A stretch of 64,000 bases of DNA. Source: Chloroflexota bacterium (GTDB lineage: Bacteria > Chloroflexota > Limnocylindria > P2-11E). The stretch lies in contig DAIDAP010000027.1 in assembly GCA_027310565.1 (NCBI GenBank), forward strand, positions 62,001 to 126,000, given 5' to 3'. Positions within the stretch are counted from its first letter, which is position 1; each line of letters starts with the position of its first letter. Made by a program: the position numbers and the translations under genes. Shown here piece by piece: positions 41,663 through 49,979 of the stretch. The notes under the pieces were generated by a model. It saw only the letters and a program-made list of their open reading frames with translations, had not been told where the DNA came from and made no database searches.

Positions 41663-42502
41663 TCACCCTCCCGGTGGCGGTGCGAAGCACTGATGGGTCG
41701 CCGGAAGCGCCCACGGGGCGTACAGGTCCATGCCGGGGCCGCGCATCGACGTCCCCACGACGGTGAGCACGAGGAACGTCACGACGAATCCCGTCCAGAT
41801 GGCGATCATCCACTCGCGCGTGCCGGCGCCGAAGAGGCGCTTGCACAGCCAGACCAGCAGCAGCGGGAGGGCGATCATCACGGCGATCGGGATGACGTAG
41901 TTCGGGATGAGCTCGCGGCCGCCGGGGAAGTACTGGCTCGCGAACTCCGCGTACCCCGGCCAGCCGGTCTTCACGCCGGTGACGGGATCGGTCACGCGCC
42001 GGTCCATCTTGATGAACGCATCGAGCCCGATGAGGAACGGCACGAGGACGCCCGTGAAGATCGCGGCGAGGATCGCGCACTTCTTGCCGACCTCGTTCGT
42101 GAACCAGCGCCCGACGCCCACGCGCTCCCGGTCGATGTACGGGATCGCGGCCATGAACACCAGCCATGCCGTCGGCACGACGACGCCGGCGAGGCCCTTG
42201 TCCATGTGCAGCAGGAGCTCCTGCAGGTTGAGCAGGTACCACGGCGCCTTCGAGGGGTTCGGTGTGCAGTCGAACGTCGCGTGATCCTGCAGCGGCGCGT
42301 TGAACAGCGCGGCGATGGCGAAGAGGCCGATCGACCAGATCATCGCCGCGATGAACTCGATGACCAGCAGGTGCGGCCAGACCATCGCGGTGTCCTCGAC
42401 GCGCTTGTCGACACGGACGACGCTGTCCTGCCGCACGAACGCGAGCAGCCGCAGGCGCTTCTCCTGCCCCGGGAACGGCTGAGGTCCGCGTGGAGCGGTC
42501 AT
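41663..42502 (-). CDS. Cytochrome b C-terminal subunit (subunit IV-like)
   Basis: The protein has 279 residues. It corresponds to the C-terminal half of cytochrome b (PetD-like) with extra helices: [14 protein letters not shown] resembles the PEWY-type Qo loop region (here P-x-WY), followed by [15 protein letters not shown] and three more helices (about 130-155, 195-215, 225-250). The split b/IV arrangement is that of b6f and many menaquinol complexes. ATG 42502 overlaps the cytochrome b stop (ATGA). Confidence 0.85.
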   Translation of the reverse strand: MTAPRGPQPFPGQEKRLRLLAFVRQDSVVRVDKRVEDTAMVWPHLLVIEFIAAMIWSIGLFAIAALFNAPLQDHATFDCTPNPSKAPWYLLNLQELLLHMDKGLAGVVVPTAWLVFMAAIPYIDRERVGVGRWFTNEVGKKCAILAAIFTGVLVPFLIGLDAFIKMDRRVTDPVTGVKTGWPGYAEFASQYFPGGRELIPNYVIPIAVMIALPLLLVWLCKRLFGAGTREWMIAIWTGFVVTFLVLTVVGTSMRGPGMDLYAPWALPATHQCFAPPPGG

Positions 42503-43230
42503 AGCGGGCCGCTGATGCCTCCGTCCTTGCGGATGCGCCAGAAGTGGATGGCGATGAGGAAGCCCGTCGCCAGCGGTAAGGCGACGACGTGGAGCACGTA
42601 GAAGCGCAGGAGGGCGTTCGGCCCGAGCTGGTATCCGCCGAAGATGAGGAACGAGATCTCGTTGCCGATGGCGGGCGTGGCCTGCGCGATGTTGTAGCCG
42701 ACGGTGACCGCCCACAGCGCGAGCTGGTCCCACGGGAGCAGGTACCCGGTGTACGAGAGCAGGATCGTGAAGAGGAAGAGGAGCGTCCCGACGACCCAGT
42801 TGAACTCGCGCGGCGGCTTGTACGACCCCGTGTAGAACACGCGGACCATGTGCAGGAAGACGGTGATGACCATGCCGTGCGCCGCCCAGCGGTGCATGTT
42901 GCGGAGCAGCTGGCCGAACACGACCACCGTCTCGAGGTCCTTGATGTCCGAGTACGCCCACTCCGTCGTCGGGCGGTAGTAGAACATCAGCAGCGTCCCC
43001 GTGAGCGTGAGCACGAGGAAGAGGAAGAACGAGAGCCCGCCCATGCACCACGTGTAGGGGATCGCGAGCGCGTGGCGCCGGACCTTCACCGGGTGCAGGT
43101 GCAGGAACACGTTGGTGAAGACCGCGAGCGACTGGTTCTTGCGGGAGTCGGGGTAGCCGTGCCGGAAGAGCGACCGCCAGAGCGGCCCCGTCTTCACGCG
43201 CTGCCAGACCTGGCCGGGGATATCGAGCAT
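42499..43230 (-). CDS. Cytochrome b N-terminal subunit (b6-type)
   Basis: The protein has 243 residues and four helices carrying two b haems. Haem histidines appear in [14 protein letters not shown] and FLHMVRVF (helix B) and [10 protein letters not shown] and IAIHFWR (helix D). [14 protein letters not shown] is the conserved cd segment. Together with subunit IV, Rieske and cytochrome c it makes a menaquinol:cytochrome c reductase. It begins 3 bases after the FAD/iron-sulfur gene, so that gene belongs to the operon. Confidence 0.94.
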   Translation of the reverse strand: MLDIPGQVWQRVKTGPLWRSLFRHGYPDSRKNQSLAVFTNVFLHLHPVKVRRHALAIPYTWCMGGLSFFLFLVLTLTGTLLMFYYRPTTEWAYSDIKDLETVVVFGQLLRNMHRWAAHGMVITVFLHMVRVFYTGSYKPPREFNWVVGTLLFLFTILLSYTGYLLPWDQLALWAVTVGYNIAQATPAIGNEISFLIFGGYQLGPNALLRFYVLHVVALPLATGFLIAIHFWRIRKDGGISGPL

Positions 43231-43233
43231 CGT

Positions 43234-45261
43234 CTAGTGCACGGCCTCCCGTTCCTTTTCGGTCGCTGGGCCGTGGCCATTGTGGCCGTTCCGGCCGTTC
43301 CCGTTCAGCCGGCCGCCGGCGAGCGGCTTGTGTCCGGCGGCGAGGCGCGGGTCGTACATCGGCAGCGGGCGGATCGCCTTGCGCGCGCCGACGGTGAGGT
43401 CGAGGTGGATCTCGTCGTCGATCGACTCCTTCGGGAGCGCCCTCCCGACGGCCGGCGTCACCGTGCCGTAGCGGTTCATGGTGATCGCGTCGGTCGGGCA
43501 GCGGATGACGCAGAGCGCGCAGCGGATGCACGCGGTCTCGTCGAGGTAGAACGCGACGCCCTGCTCCCACCGCTTGGCGTTCCCGACCGCCGGGATCGCG
43601 CCGTCGTCGACGATGTCGCTCATGTCGACCATGTGGATGACGTCCATCGGGCAGACGTCGACGCAGCCGCCGCAGATGATGCAGAGCTCGCCGATGATCT
43701 CGATGTTGAAGTTGCACTTGAGGCAGCGGTCGCCCTCGGCGATCGCCTGCGCCTCGGTGTAGCCCTGGTTCACCTCGAGGAACAGCCCGCGCCGATCCTT
43801 CCTGCCGAGCTTGGGCATCTCCTGCCGCGGGATGCGGTCGTAGTCGACGGACATGTTGTGGTAGACGCGGGCGAGCTCGCCGGCCCCGGCGATCTGCCCG
43901 ACGTTGTCCGGCGTGCTCGAGCGCCGCAGCGTCACGATCTCGTGGTACTCGGGGACGTTCACCGCCTGCGCGATCGGGTCGAGGAAGCGCGCGACCTGCT
44001 GCGCCGCGCCGCGGCCCTCGGCGACCGCCTCGATGATCGTCGTCGGCCCGGTGCGGTAGTCGCCGGCCATGAAGATCTTCGGGACGACGGTCTGGTAGGT
44101 CTCGCCGTCGACCTTCACGTCGCGCCAGCGCTTCACGCGGAGCTCGGGGAACTCGGCGAGGAACGTGACGTCGGGGGCCTGGCCGAGCGCGAGCAGGACC
44201 GTGTCGCACCCGATCTCGAACTCCGACCCCGCGATGGGCTCCGGGCTGCGCCGGCCGCTGCGGTCGGGCGCGCCGAGCATGTTGCGCACGAAGCGCACGC
44301 CGCGCACGTGGCCGCGCTCGTCGGCCAGGACCTCGACCGGCGAGGCAAGGTAGACGAACCGCATGCCCTCGCGCTCGGTCTCGCCGAGCTCCTCCTCGTC
44401 CACCACCATCTCGTCGCGCGACCGGCGGTAGACGATGGAGACCTCGTCCGCGCCGAGCCGCCACGACGTGGACGCGCAGTCCATCGCGGTGTAGCCGCCG
44501 CCGAGGACGACGACGCGCTTGCCGACCTCGAGCGGCCGGCCGCGATACGCGCGCTCGAGGAAGACGATGCCCGCCATGACGCCGTCGGCGTCCTCGCCCG
44601 GGATCCCCGGGTAGTTCGGCTCGAAGCAGCCCGCGGTCACGAGCACCGCGTCGTGCTCGTCGTGGAGCCGACGGAGCGTCACGTCGCGGCCCACCAGCGT
44701 CGAGAGCCGCAGCTCGACGTTCTCGTTGACGATCCCGTTGATGTCCCGGTCGATGACCTCTCGCGGCAGGCGGAACGGCGGCACCCCCGCGAGCGCGGTG
44801 CCGCCGGCCTGGTCGAGCGCGTCGTAGACGGTCACGCCGAACCCGAGCTTCGCGAGGTCGCTCGCGGCGGCGAGCCCCGCGCACCCGGCGCCGACGATGG
44901 CGACCCTCCCCTGCGGCGGGCCGAACACGGGCGCTGCTGGTTGGGTGTACGGACGCCCGTCGACGGTGACGTTCGCGTGGGTCCAGTCGGAGAGGAACTT
45001 CTTCACGTAGCGGATGGAGAGGGGTTTGTCGACCTCCTTGCGGCGGCAGGCCGTCTCGCAGGGGGCCGCGCAGACGCTGCCGCAGATCGAGGCCATCGGG
45101 TTCGGGTCGAGCGCGAGCTCCCAGGCCTTCTCGAACTCGCCGGCGGCGGCCAGGTTGAGGTAGCCGCGGCAGTTCGTCCGGACCGGGCAGGCTTCCTGGC
45201 AGGGGATGTTCTCCTGGTACCAGGAGGGGCCGACCTCCACGACCTGGTAGAGCTCTCTCAC
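43234..45261 (-). CDS. GltD-like FAD/NAD(P) oxidoreductase with extra 4Fe-4S domains, heading the bc operon
   Basis: The protein has 675 residues. Residues 1-110 are the 2x[4Fe-4S] N-terminal domain of glutamate synthase beta-type proteins (C21, C25, C31; then CGSVCAAPCETAC). FAD loop VAIVGAGCAGLAAA near 120; NAD(P) loop VVVLGGGYTAMDCAS near 265; IFMAGDYRTGPTTIIEAVAEG closes the FAD fold. The C-terminal part adds CLKC, CIICGGCVDVCP and CIRCALCVIRCP, two further clusters. It probably passes electrons between NAD(P)H or ferredoxin and a membrane partner. GTG 45261; the ribosome site is in a hairpin. Final residues are Asn/Gly/His-rich. Confidence 0.88.
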   Translation of the reverse strand: MRELYQVVEVGPSWYQENIPCQEACPVRTNCRGYLNLAAAGEFEKAWELALDPNPMASICGSVCAAPCETACRRKEVDKPLSIRYVKKFLSDWTHANVTVDGRPYTQPAAPVFGPPQGRVAIVGAGCAGLAAASDLAKLGFGVTVYDALDQAGGTALAGVPPFRLPREVIDRDINGIVNENVELRLSTLVGRDVTLRRLHDEHDAVLVTAGCFEPNYPGIPGEDADGVMAGIVFLERAYRGRPLEVGKRVVVLGGGYTAMDCASTSWRLGADEVSIVYRRSRDEMVVDEEELGETEREGMRFVYLASPVEVLADERGHVRGVRFVRNMLGAPDRSGRRSPEPIAGSEFEIGCDTVLLALGQAPDVTFLAEFPELRVKRWRDVKVDGETYQTVVPKIFMAGDYRTGPTTIIEAVAEGRGAAQQVARFLDPIAQAVNVPEYHEIVTLRRSSTPDNVGQIAGAGELARVYHNMSVDYDRIPRQEMPKLGRKDRRGLFLEVNQGYTEAQAIAEGDRCLKCNFNIEIIGELCIICGGCVDVCPMDVIHMVDMSDIVDDGAIPAVGNAKRWEQGVAFYLDETACIRCALCVIRCPTDAITMNRYGTVTPAVGRALPKESIDDEIHLDLTVGARKAIRPLPMYDPRLAAGHKPLAGGRLNGNGRNGHNGHGPATEKEREAVH

Positions 45262-45265
45262 CTAA

Positions 45266-45285
45266 TCTCCGGCTGCGCCGGGAGA
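45266..45285 (-). promoter_or_regulatory. Hairpin that sequesters the ribosome site of the bc operon
   Basis: Minus strand: TCTCC and CGGC-type bases (45285-45277) pair with GCCGGAGA (45273-45266) around a 3-base loop, 8 pairs with one bulge. The right arm contains GGAG, the Shine-Dalgarno 5 bases before GTG 45261. Could gate translation of the first gene. Confidence 0.4.
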
Positions 45286-45371
45286 CATGCCCCGGCGGGT
45301 GGAACTCACTCGTCGCGGCAAAGCCGCTCCTTGGCGCTCTCTCACGCGAGAAGTCATGCTACCGACGCGTA

Positions 45372-45869
45372 GTGGCGAGTCAACCGCGCGCGCCCATCAC
45401 GGAGCGGAAGACGCGCCTCGACGGGTCGGTCGCGGAGTTCGCCTGCGAGGCGCTCGCCGTCGAGCCGGGTCGTCGAGCGGTCCTGCGCTACCTCGTCGAC
45501 CGCGAATGGCCCATCGCCGGCACGGCCCTCCGCGTACCGGTCGGGACGGTCACCATCGGGCACTTCTGGAGCGACCGCCCGTACAACGTCTACCACTGGG
45601 TCGTCGACGGCCGGACGCTGGCGTACTACTGCAACGTGGCGGCCGACACGGTCATCTCGGCGGACGCCGTCCGGTACCTCGACCTCGCCGTGGATGTGCT
45701 CCTGCGCCCGTCCGGCGCGATCGAGATCCTCGACGAGGAGGAGCTGCCGCCGGACCTCGCGCCGGCGCACCGGCTGGTCATCGCGAAGGCGCTCGAGGCG
45801 CTCATATCGTCGCCGCGCACGCTCCTGCGCGAGGTGGAGTCCGCGACGCGCGACGCGCTGGCGCGATGA
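45372..45869 (+). CDS. DUF402-family protein
   Basis: The protein has 165 residues of the DUF402 barrel: RYLVDREWPIAG, VTIGHFWSDRPYNVYHWV, GRTLAYYCNVAADTV, YLDLAVDVLLRPSGAIEILDEEEL. Characterised members (FomD, nucleoside di/triphosphate phosphatases) hydrolyse phosphorylated nucleotides using conserved Asp/Glu and Tyr. GTG 45372 is the only reasonable start. ATGA overlap links it to the following membrane protein. The family call is good; the reaction is not known. Confidence 0.82.
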   Translation: MASQPRAPITERKTRLDGSVAEFACEALAVEPGRRAVLRYLVDREWPIAGTALRVPVGTVTIGHFWSDRPYNVYHWVVDGRTLAYYCNVAADTVISADAVRYLDLAVDVLLRPSGAIEILDEEELPPDLAPAHRLVIAKALEALISSPRTLLREVESATRDALAR

Positions 45870-46357
45870 GCGAGATCGTCGCGACCGGCGCGAGCGCGGA
45901 CCAGGTCCGGGCCGCGCTCGCCCGCTCGTTCGAACCGTGGCCGCGGCTCGGCCTGCGCTGGTCGGTGCGGCGCGGCTACGCGGTCGAGCTCCACGACGAC
46001 GACGGATTCGTGCTGCGCGCGCTGCCGCGGCTGGGCGGCTCGCCGCTGTTCGAGGCGTGGGGCCGCTGGCGCGAGGGCGGCGGGGTGGTCGTCGAGACGC
46101 GCCCGATGGCGCTCGCGTACATGCCGCTCGTGCTCGTGAACGCGCTCGCGCTCTGCGTGCTGTTCGCGGCGGTCCTGCTGCTGGGCGCGCGCGGCGCCAT
46201 CCAGCTCTGGATCCAGCTCTCCGGGATCGGCGTCGTCGTCCTGTTCCTCGTGGCGCTCGCCGCGCAGCTCGTCGTGATGGCCTTCTTCGAATGGCTGAAC
46301 GGACCCCGCGAGCGCGCTCAGCTCGTCGCGCTGCTCCGCGAGGTGCTCGGGCCCTGA
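45866..46357 (+). CDS. Two-helix membrane protein, unknown function
   Basis: The protein has 163 residues. A soluble N-terminal half (RWSVRRGYAVELHDDDGFVLRALPRL) is followed by helices at about 88-110 and 115-140, then a charged end. No family is recognised. Begins inside the DUF402 stop (ATGA). The last 40 bases overlap the convergent kinase gene. Confidence 0.7.
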   Translation: MSEIVATGASADQVRAALARSFEPWPRLGLRWSVRRGYAVELHDDDGFVLRALPRLGGSPLFEAWGRWREGGGVVVETRPMALAYMPLVLVNALALCVLFAAVLLLGARGAIQLWIQLSGIGVVVLFLVALAAQLVVMAFFEWLNGPRERAQLVALLREVLGP

Positions 46358-46899
46358 GCCGACGCGCGCCCCGCGGCGAGCCACGCCTCGGCATCGCCCG
46401 GGCGCGTGAAGCGCAGCTTCGCCACGTGCGCGTACCGCGGCTCGGCGAAGAGACGCGCGCAGTCGCGCCGGCGCCCGCGGTACGTCCGGAGCGCCCACCA
46501 GAAGAGCGACTCGCGGGAGAAGAACGCGTCCCGCACGCTCTCACGGTTGCCGGTCCCGGGCCACAGCTCCCGCCGGTCGCGGATGCGCGCGATCGTCCGC
46601 CGCCACAGCCGCCGGTAGATGACGAGGAGCGAGAAGTCGAGCCACACGATCGTGTCCGCACGGGCCCACACGATCTGCCGCGCCCCGCGGCCGCCGTAGC
46701 TGCCGTCGACCACCCAGCCGTCGCCCGCGGTCACGTCGCGCACGCGGGCCTGGAGCGTCTCGGCGTCGGCCAGGGTCCGGCGCCGTCCCCACGCGAGCGC
46801 GTCGAGCTCGACGCGCGGCACGCCGAGGATCGTCGCCAGCTCGCCCGCGAAGGCCGTCTTCCCGGTCCCCGTCGAGCCGACCACGGAAACGCGCTTCAG
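46318..46899 (-). CDS. P-loop kinase (FlaR/adenylate-kinase-like) with a CTG start
   Basis: The protein has 193 residues. N-terminus KRVSVVGSTGTGKTAFAGELATIL contains a Walker A (GSTGTGKT); further on VELDALAWG, WVVDGSYGG, DTIVWLDFSLLVIYRRLWRRT. This is the pattern of DNA topology modulation (FlaR-like) kinases, function poorly known. CTG 46899 gives the natural first beta strand and lies exactly 6 bases after TATCGT. The next option, a GTG six codons later, would start inside that strand. Divergent from sucC. Confidence 0.8.
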   Translation of the reverse strand: MKRVSVVGSTGTGKTAFAGELATILGVPRVELDALAWGRRRTLADAETLQARVRDVTAGDGWVVDGSYGGRGARQIVWARADTIVWLDFSLLVIYRRLWRRTIARIRDRRELWPGTGNRESVRDAFFSRESLFWWALRTYRGRRRDCARLFAEPRYAHVAKLRFTRPGDAEAWLAAGRASAQGPSTSRSSATS

Positions 46900-46905
46900 G
46901 TGCCG

Positions 46906-46915
46906 ACGATATCCT
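46906..46915. promoter_or_regulatory. Overlapping divergent -10 elements (kinase and sucC)
   Basis: TATCGT on the minus strand (46911-46906) and TATCCT on the plus strand (46910-46915) share two bases. The first is 6 bases before CTG 46899, the second 11 bases before the sucC GTG. Only one polymerase can bind at a time. Confidence 0.5.
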
Positions 46916-46926
46916 CGCCTCGTCCC

Positions 46927-48072
46927 GTGAAGCTCCACGAATACCAGGCGAAGCAGCTGCTCGCGCGCGCCGGCATCCCCATCCCCGAGGGCCGCGTCGC
47001 GACGACGCCGGAGGAGGCCGAGGCCGCGGCGCGGGCCGTCGGCGGCAGGGTGGCCGTGAAGGCGCAGGTGCACGTCGGCGGCCGCGGGAAGGCGGGCGGC
47101 ATCAAGCTCGCCGGCTCCGCGAACGAGGCGCGCGAGGCGGCGGGCGCGATCCTCCACATGCAGATCAAGGGGCTGCGCGTCCGCAGGGTCTACGTCGAGC
47201 GCGCCGCGAGCGTCGCGAAGGAGCTGTACCTCGGCATCACGCTCGACCGCGACCGCCGCCGCCCGGTGGTCATGCTCTCGACCGTCGGCGGCATGGACAT
47301 CGAGGAGGTCGCCGCGTCCTCGCCGGAGAAGATCGCGCGGGGCTGGCCGGACCCGCTCTTCGGCCTGCTCCCCTTCCAGGCGCGCGCGCTCTGCTTCGAC
47401 GCGGGCGTTCCCGCCGAGCAGCGGAGCGCCGTCGCCGACGCGCTGGGGCGGCTGTACGGCGTGTACGCGCGGAGCGACGCGATGCTCGTCGAGATCAACC
47501 CGCTGTTCATCCAGACGGACGGATCGATCCTCGCGGGCGACGCCAAGCTCGACGTCGACGACAACGCGCTCTTCCGGCAGCCGGAGCTGCGCGAGTGGAA
47601 GGAGGTGAGCCCGGACGAGGAGGTGGAGGAGCGCGCCCGCGCGCTCGGCTTCAGCTACGTGCAGCTCGACGGCGACGTCGGGATCATCGGGAACGGCGCG
47701 GGCCTGGTCATGGGCACGCTCGACGCGGTCCGCAACGCCGGCGGACGCGCCGCGAACTTCCTCGACGTCGGCGGCGGCGCCAAGGAGTCCGTGGTGAAGG
47801 CGGCGCTCGAGATCGTGCTGGCCAACGCGAAGGTGAAGAGCGTGCTCATCAACATCTTCGGCGGCATCACGCGCGGGGACGAGGTCGCGAAGGGGATCCT
47901 CTCCGTGATCGCGCGGCACCCTCCGGCGGTGCCGCTCGTCATCCGCCTGTCGGGGACCGAGGCCGAGGCCGGCCGCAGGCTCCTCGAGGGCGCGCCGCTC
48001 GTCTCGCGCGCGACGATGGACGAGGCCGCGAGCGAGGCCGTGCGGCTGGCGGCGACGGGGGCGGAGCCGTGA
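46927..48072 (+). CDS. sucC: Succinyl-CoA synthetase beta subunit
   Basis: The protein has 381 residues. ATP-grasp subunit that couples succinyl-CoA to nucleotide triphosphate synthesis. Start LHEYQAKQLLARAGIPIPEG, VKAQVHVGGRGKAGG, VEINPLFIQTDG with metal ligands, LDVGGGAKESVV and INIFGGITRGDEVA. The phosphate loop is intact. GTGA overlap with sucD. The N-terminal LHEYQAK is diagnostic. Confidence 0.97.
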   Translation: MKLHEYQAKQLLARAGIPIPEGRVATTPEEAEAAARAVGGRVAVKAQVHVGGRGKAGGIKLAGSANEAREAAGAILHMQIKGLRVRRVYVERAASVAKELYLGITLDRDRRRPVVMLSTVGGMDIEEVAASSPEKIARGWPDPLFGLLPFQARALCFDAGVPAEQRSAVADALGRLYGVYARSDAMLVEINPLFIQTDGSILAGDAKLDVDDNALFRQPELREWKEVSPDEEVEERARALGFSYVQLDGDVGIIGNGAGLVMGTLDAVRNAGGRAANFLDVGGGAKESVVKAALEIVLANAKVKSVLINIFGGITRGDEVAKGILSVIARHPPAVPLVIRLSGTEAEAGRRLLEGAPLVSRATMDEAASEAVRLAATGAEP

Positions 48073-48941
48073 GCGTGCTCTTGGGACGCGACACGCGGGT
48101 GCTCGTCCAGGGCATGGGCCGCGAGGGGACCTTCCACGCGACGCGCATGAGGGAGTACGGCACGAAGGTCGTCGCGGGCACGAAGCCCGGCGCCGGCGGG
48201 ACGGCCGTCGAGGGCATCCCGGTCTTCGACACGGTCGCGCGGGCGGTCGACGACACGGGCGCGAACGCGTCGATCATCTTCGTCCCGGCGCCGGGCGCGA
48301 TGGACGCGATGCTCGAGGCGATCGACGCCGAGCTCTCGCTCGTCGTCTGCATCACCGAGGGCACGCCGGTGCAGGACATGGTGAAGGTCGCCTCGGTGCT
48401 CGACCGGTCGGCGACGACGCTCATCGGCCCGAACTGCCCCGGGGCGATCACGCCGGGCGAGTGCAAGATGGGGATCATGCCGGCGGAGAACTTCTCCCCC
48501 GGCCCCGTCGGCTTCGTCTCGCGCTCCGGGACGCTCACCTACGAGATCGCCGACGCGCTCTCGCGCGCCGGCCTCGGCCAGACCACCTGCCTCGGCATCG
48601 GCGGCGATCCGGTCATCGGCCTGCCCACACCCGCGGCGGTGCGCCTGCTCAACGAGGACCCGGCGACCGAGGTCATCGTGATCGTCGGCGAGATCGGCGG
48701 GAGCGCGGAGGAGCACGCCGCGGAGTACATGCGCGCGTTCGGGAAGAAGCCCGCGGTGGCGTTCATCGCCGGACGCAGCGCGCCGCCCGGGAAGCGCATG
48801 GGGCACGCCGGCGCGATCGTGTCGGGCAACCAGGGCACCGCGGAGTCGAAGGTGCGGGCGTTCGAGGCGGCCGGCATCCCGGTCGCGGGCGCGCCGAGCG
48901 AGATCCCCGCGCTGGTGAGGGCGGCGCTGGGCACCCGCTGA
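48069..48941 (+). CDS. sucD: Succinyl-CoA synthetase alpha subunit
   Basis: The protein has 290 residues. CoA-binding Rossmann part starts RVLVQGMGREGTFHATRMREYG; the phosphohistidine is in GKRMGHAGAIVSG; IGPNCPGAITPGECKMGIMP is standard. It forms the complex with SucC that makes ATP or GTP from succinyl-CoA. GTG 48069 overlaps the sucC stop. Confidence 0.97.
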   Translation: MSVLLGRDTRVLVQGMGREGTFHATRMREYGTKVVAGTKPGAGGTAVEGIPVFDTVARAVDDTGANASIIFVPAPGAMDAMLEAIDAELSLVVCITEGTPVQDMVKVASVLDRSATTLIGPNCPGAITPGECKMGIMPAENFSPGPVGFVSRSGTLTYEIADALSRAGLGQTTCLGIGGDPVIGLPTPAAVRLLNEDPATEVIVIVGEIGGSAEEHAAEYMRAFGKKPAVAFIAGRSAPPGKRMGHAGAIVSGNQGTAESKVRAFEAAGIPVAGAPSEIPALVRAALGTR

Positions 48942-48977
48942 TCACGTCCGCCGCGGCGCGCGTGTACGCTTCGCGCC

Positions 48978-49979
48978 GTGGAGGCAGAGAACCCCCTCCG
49001 CCGCTTCCAGCTCTCGGCGCTCCTCGTCATCGTCGCGCTGCTGTACGGCACCGCCGGCTACATGCTCATCGAGGGCTGGAACGCGGTCGACGCCCTGTAC
49101 ATGGCGCTCACGACCATCGCGACCGTCGGCTTCGGCGAGATCTACCCGCTCTCGACGGCGGGACGCATCTTCACCATGACGCTCATCCTGGGCGGCACCG
49201 GCGCGATCCTCTACACGCTCGGTGTGTTCGCGGAGACCGTCGCGGAAGGACGATTTGGCACGTATCGGAGGCAACGGCGGATGCAGAGCGAGATCGCGTC
49301 GCTGCGCGGGCACTTCATCGTCTGCGGATACGGACGCATCGGGACGCAGATCGTGCGCGAGTTCGAGCGCCAGCACGTCCCCTACGTCGTCGTCGAGGTC
49401 AACCCCGAGCCGCTCGCGCGCCTGCGCCGCGAGGGGCGGCGCGTCGTCGAAGGCGACGCCGCGTCGGAGGAGGTGCTGCGGAGCGCCGGGATCGAGCGTG
49501 CGAAGGGGCTGCTCGCGGTCGTCGACTCGGACGAGCGCGTCGTGTACATCACGCTCTCGGCGCGCGCGCTCAACCCGGGCCTCTACATCACCGCGCGCGC
49601 CAGCCAGCCGGAGTCGCAGCGGCGTCTCGAGCTCGCCGGCGCGAACCGCGTCGTGTCCCCTTACCGCATGGCGGGCCGTCTCATGGCGCAGCTGGCGCTC
49701 CGGCCGGCGGTCGTCGACGTGATCGAGACGATGCAGCACGGGGAGAGCTCGATCGGCATCGAGGAGATCCTCGTCGGGGCCACGTGCGCCGCGCGCGGCC
49801 GGACGCTGCGCGAGGCCGGCCTGCTCGAGAGCGGCCGCGCGCGCCTGCTCGCGCTGCGCCGGAGCGGCGGCACGCTGCACGTGAACCCCGAGGAGGGCCT
49901 GCGCATCGAGGACGGCGACCTCGTGGTCGCGATGGGGGCGGAGAGCGAGCTCACCGCGACCGCGGCGATCCTCCAGTAG
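48978..49979 (+). CDS. Two-helix K+ channel with RCK (TrkA-N/TrkA-C) domains
   Basis: The protein has 333 residues. Helix 1 about 12-32, pore loop TTIATVGFGEIYP (TVGFG selectivity filter), helix 2 about 60-85, then RCK_N (HFIVCGYGRIGTQIVREF) at about 110-230 and RCK_C at about 250-330. This is the MthK-like layout of ligand-gated K+ channels. GTG 48978 is 7 bases after TACGCT. The antiporter gene starts in its stop codon (TAGTG). Confidence 0.93.
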   Translation: MEAENPLRRFQLSALLVIVALLYGTAGYMLIEGWNAVDALYMALTTIATVGFGEIYPLSTAGRIFTMTLILGGTGAILYTLGVFAETVAEGRFGTYRRQRRMQSEIASLRGHFIVCGYGRIGTQIVREFERQHVPYVVVEVNPEPLARLRREGRRVVEGDAASEEVLRSAGIERAKGLLAVVDSDERVVYITLSARALNPGLYITARASQPESQRRLELAGANRVVSPYRMAGRLMAQLALRPAVVDVIETMQHGESSIGIEEILVGATCAARGRTLREAGLLESGRARLLALRRSGGTLHVNPEEGLRIEDGDLVVAMGAESELTATAAILQ

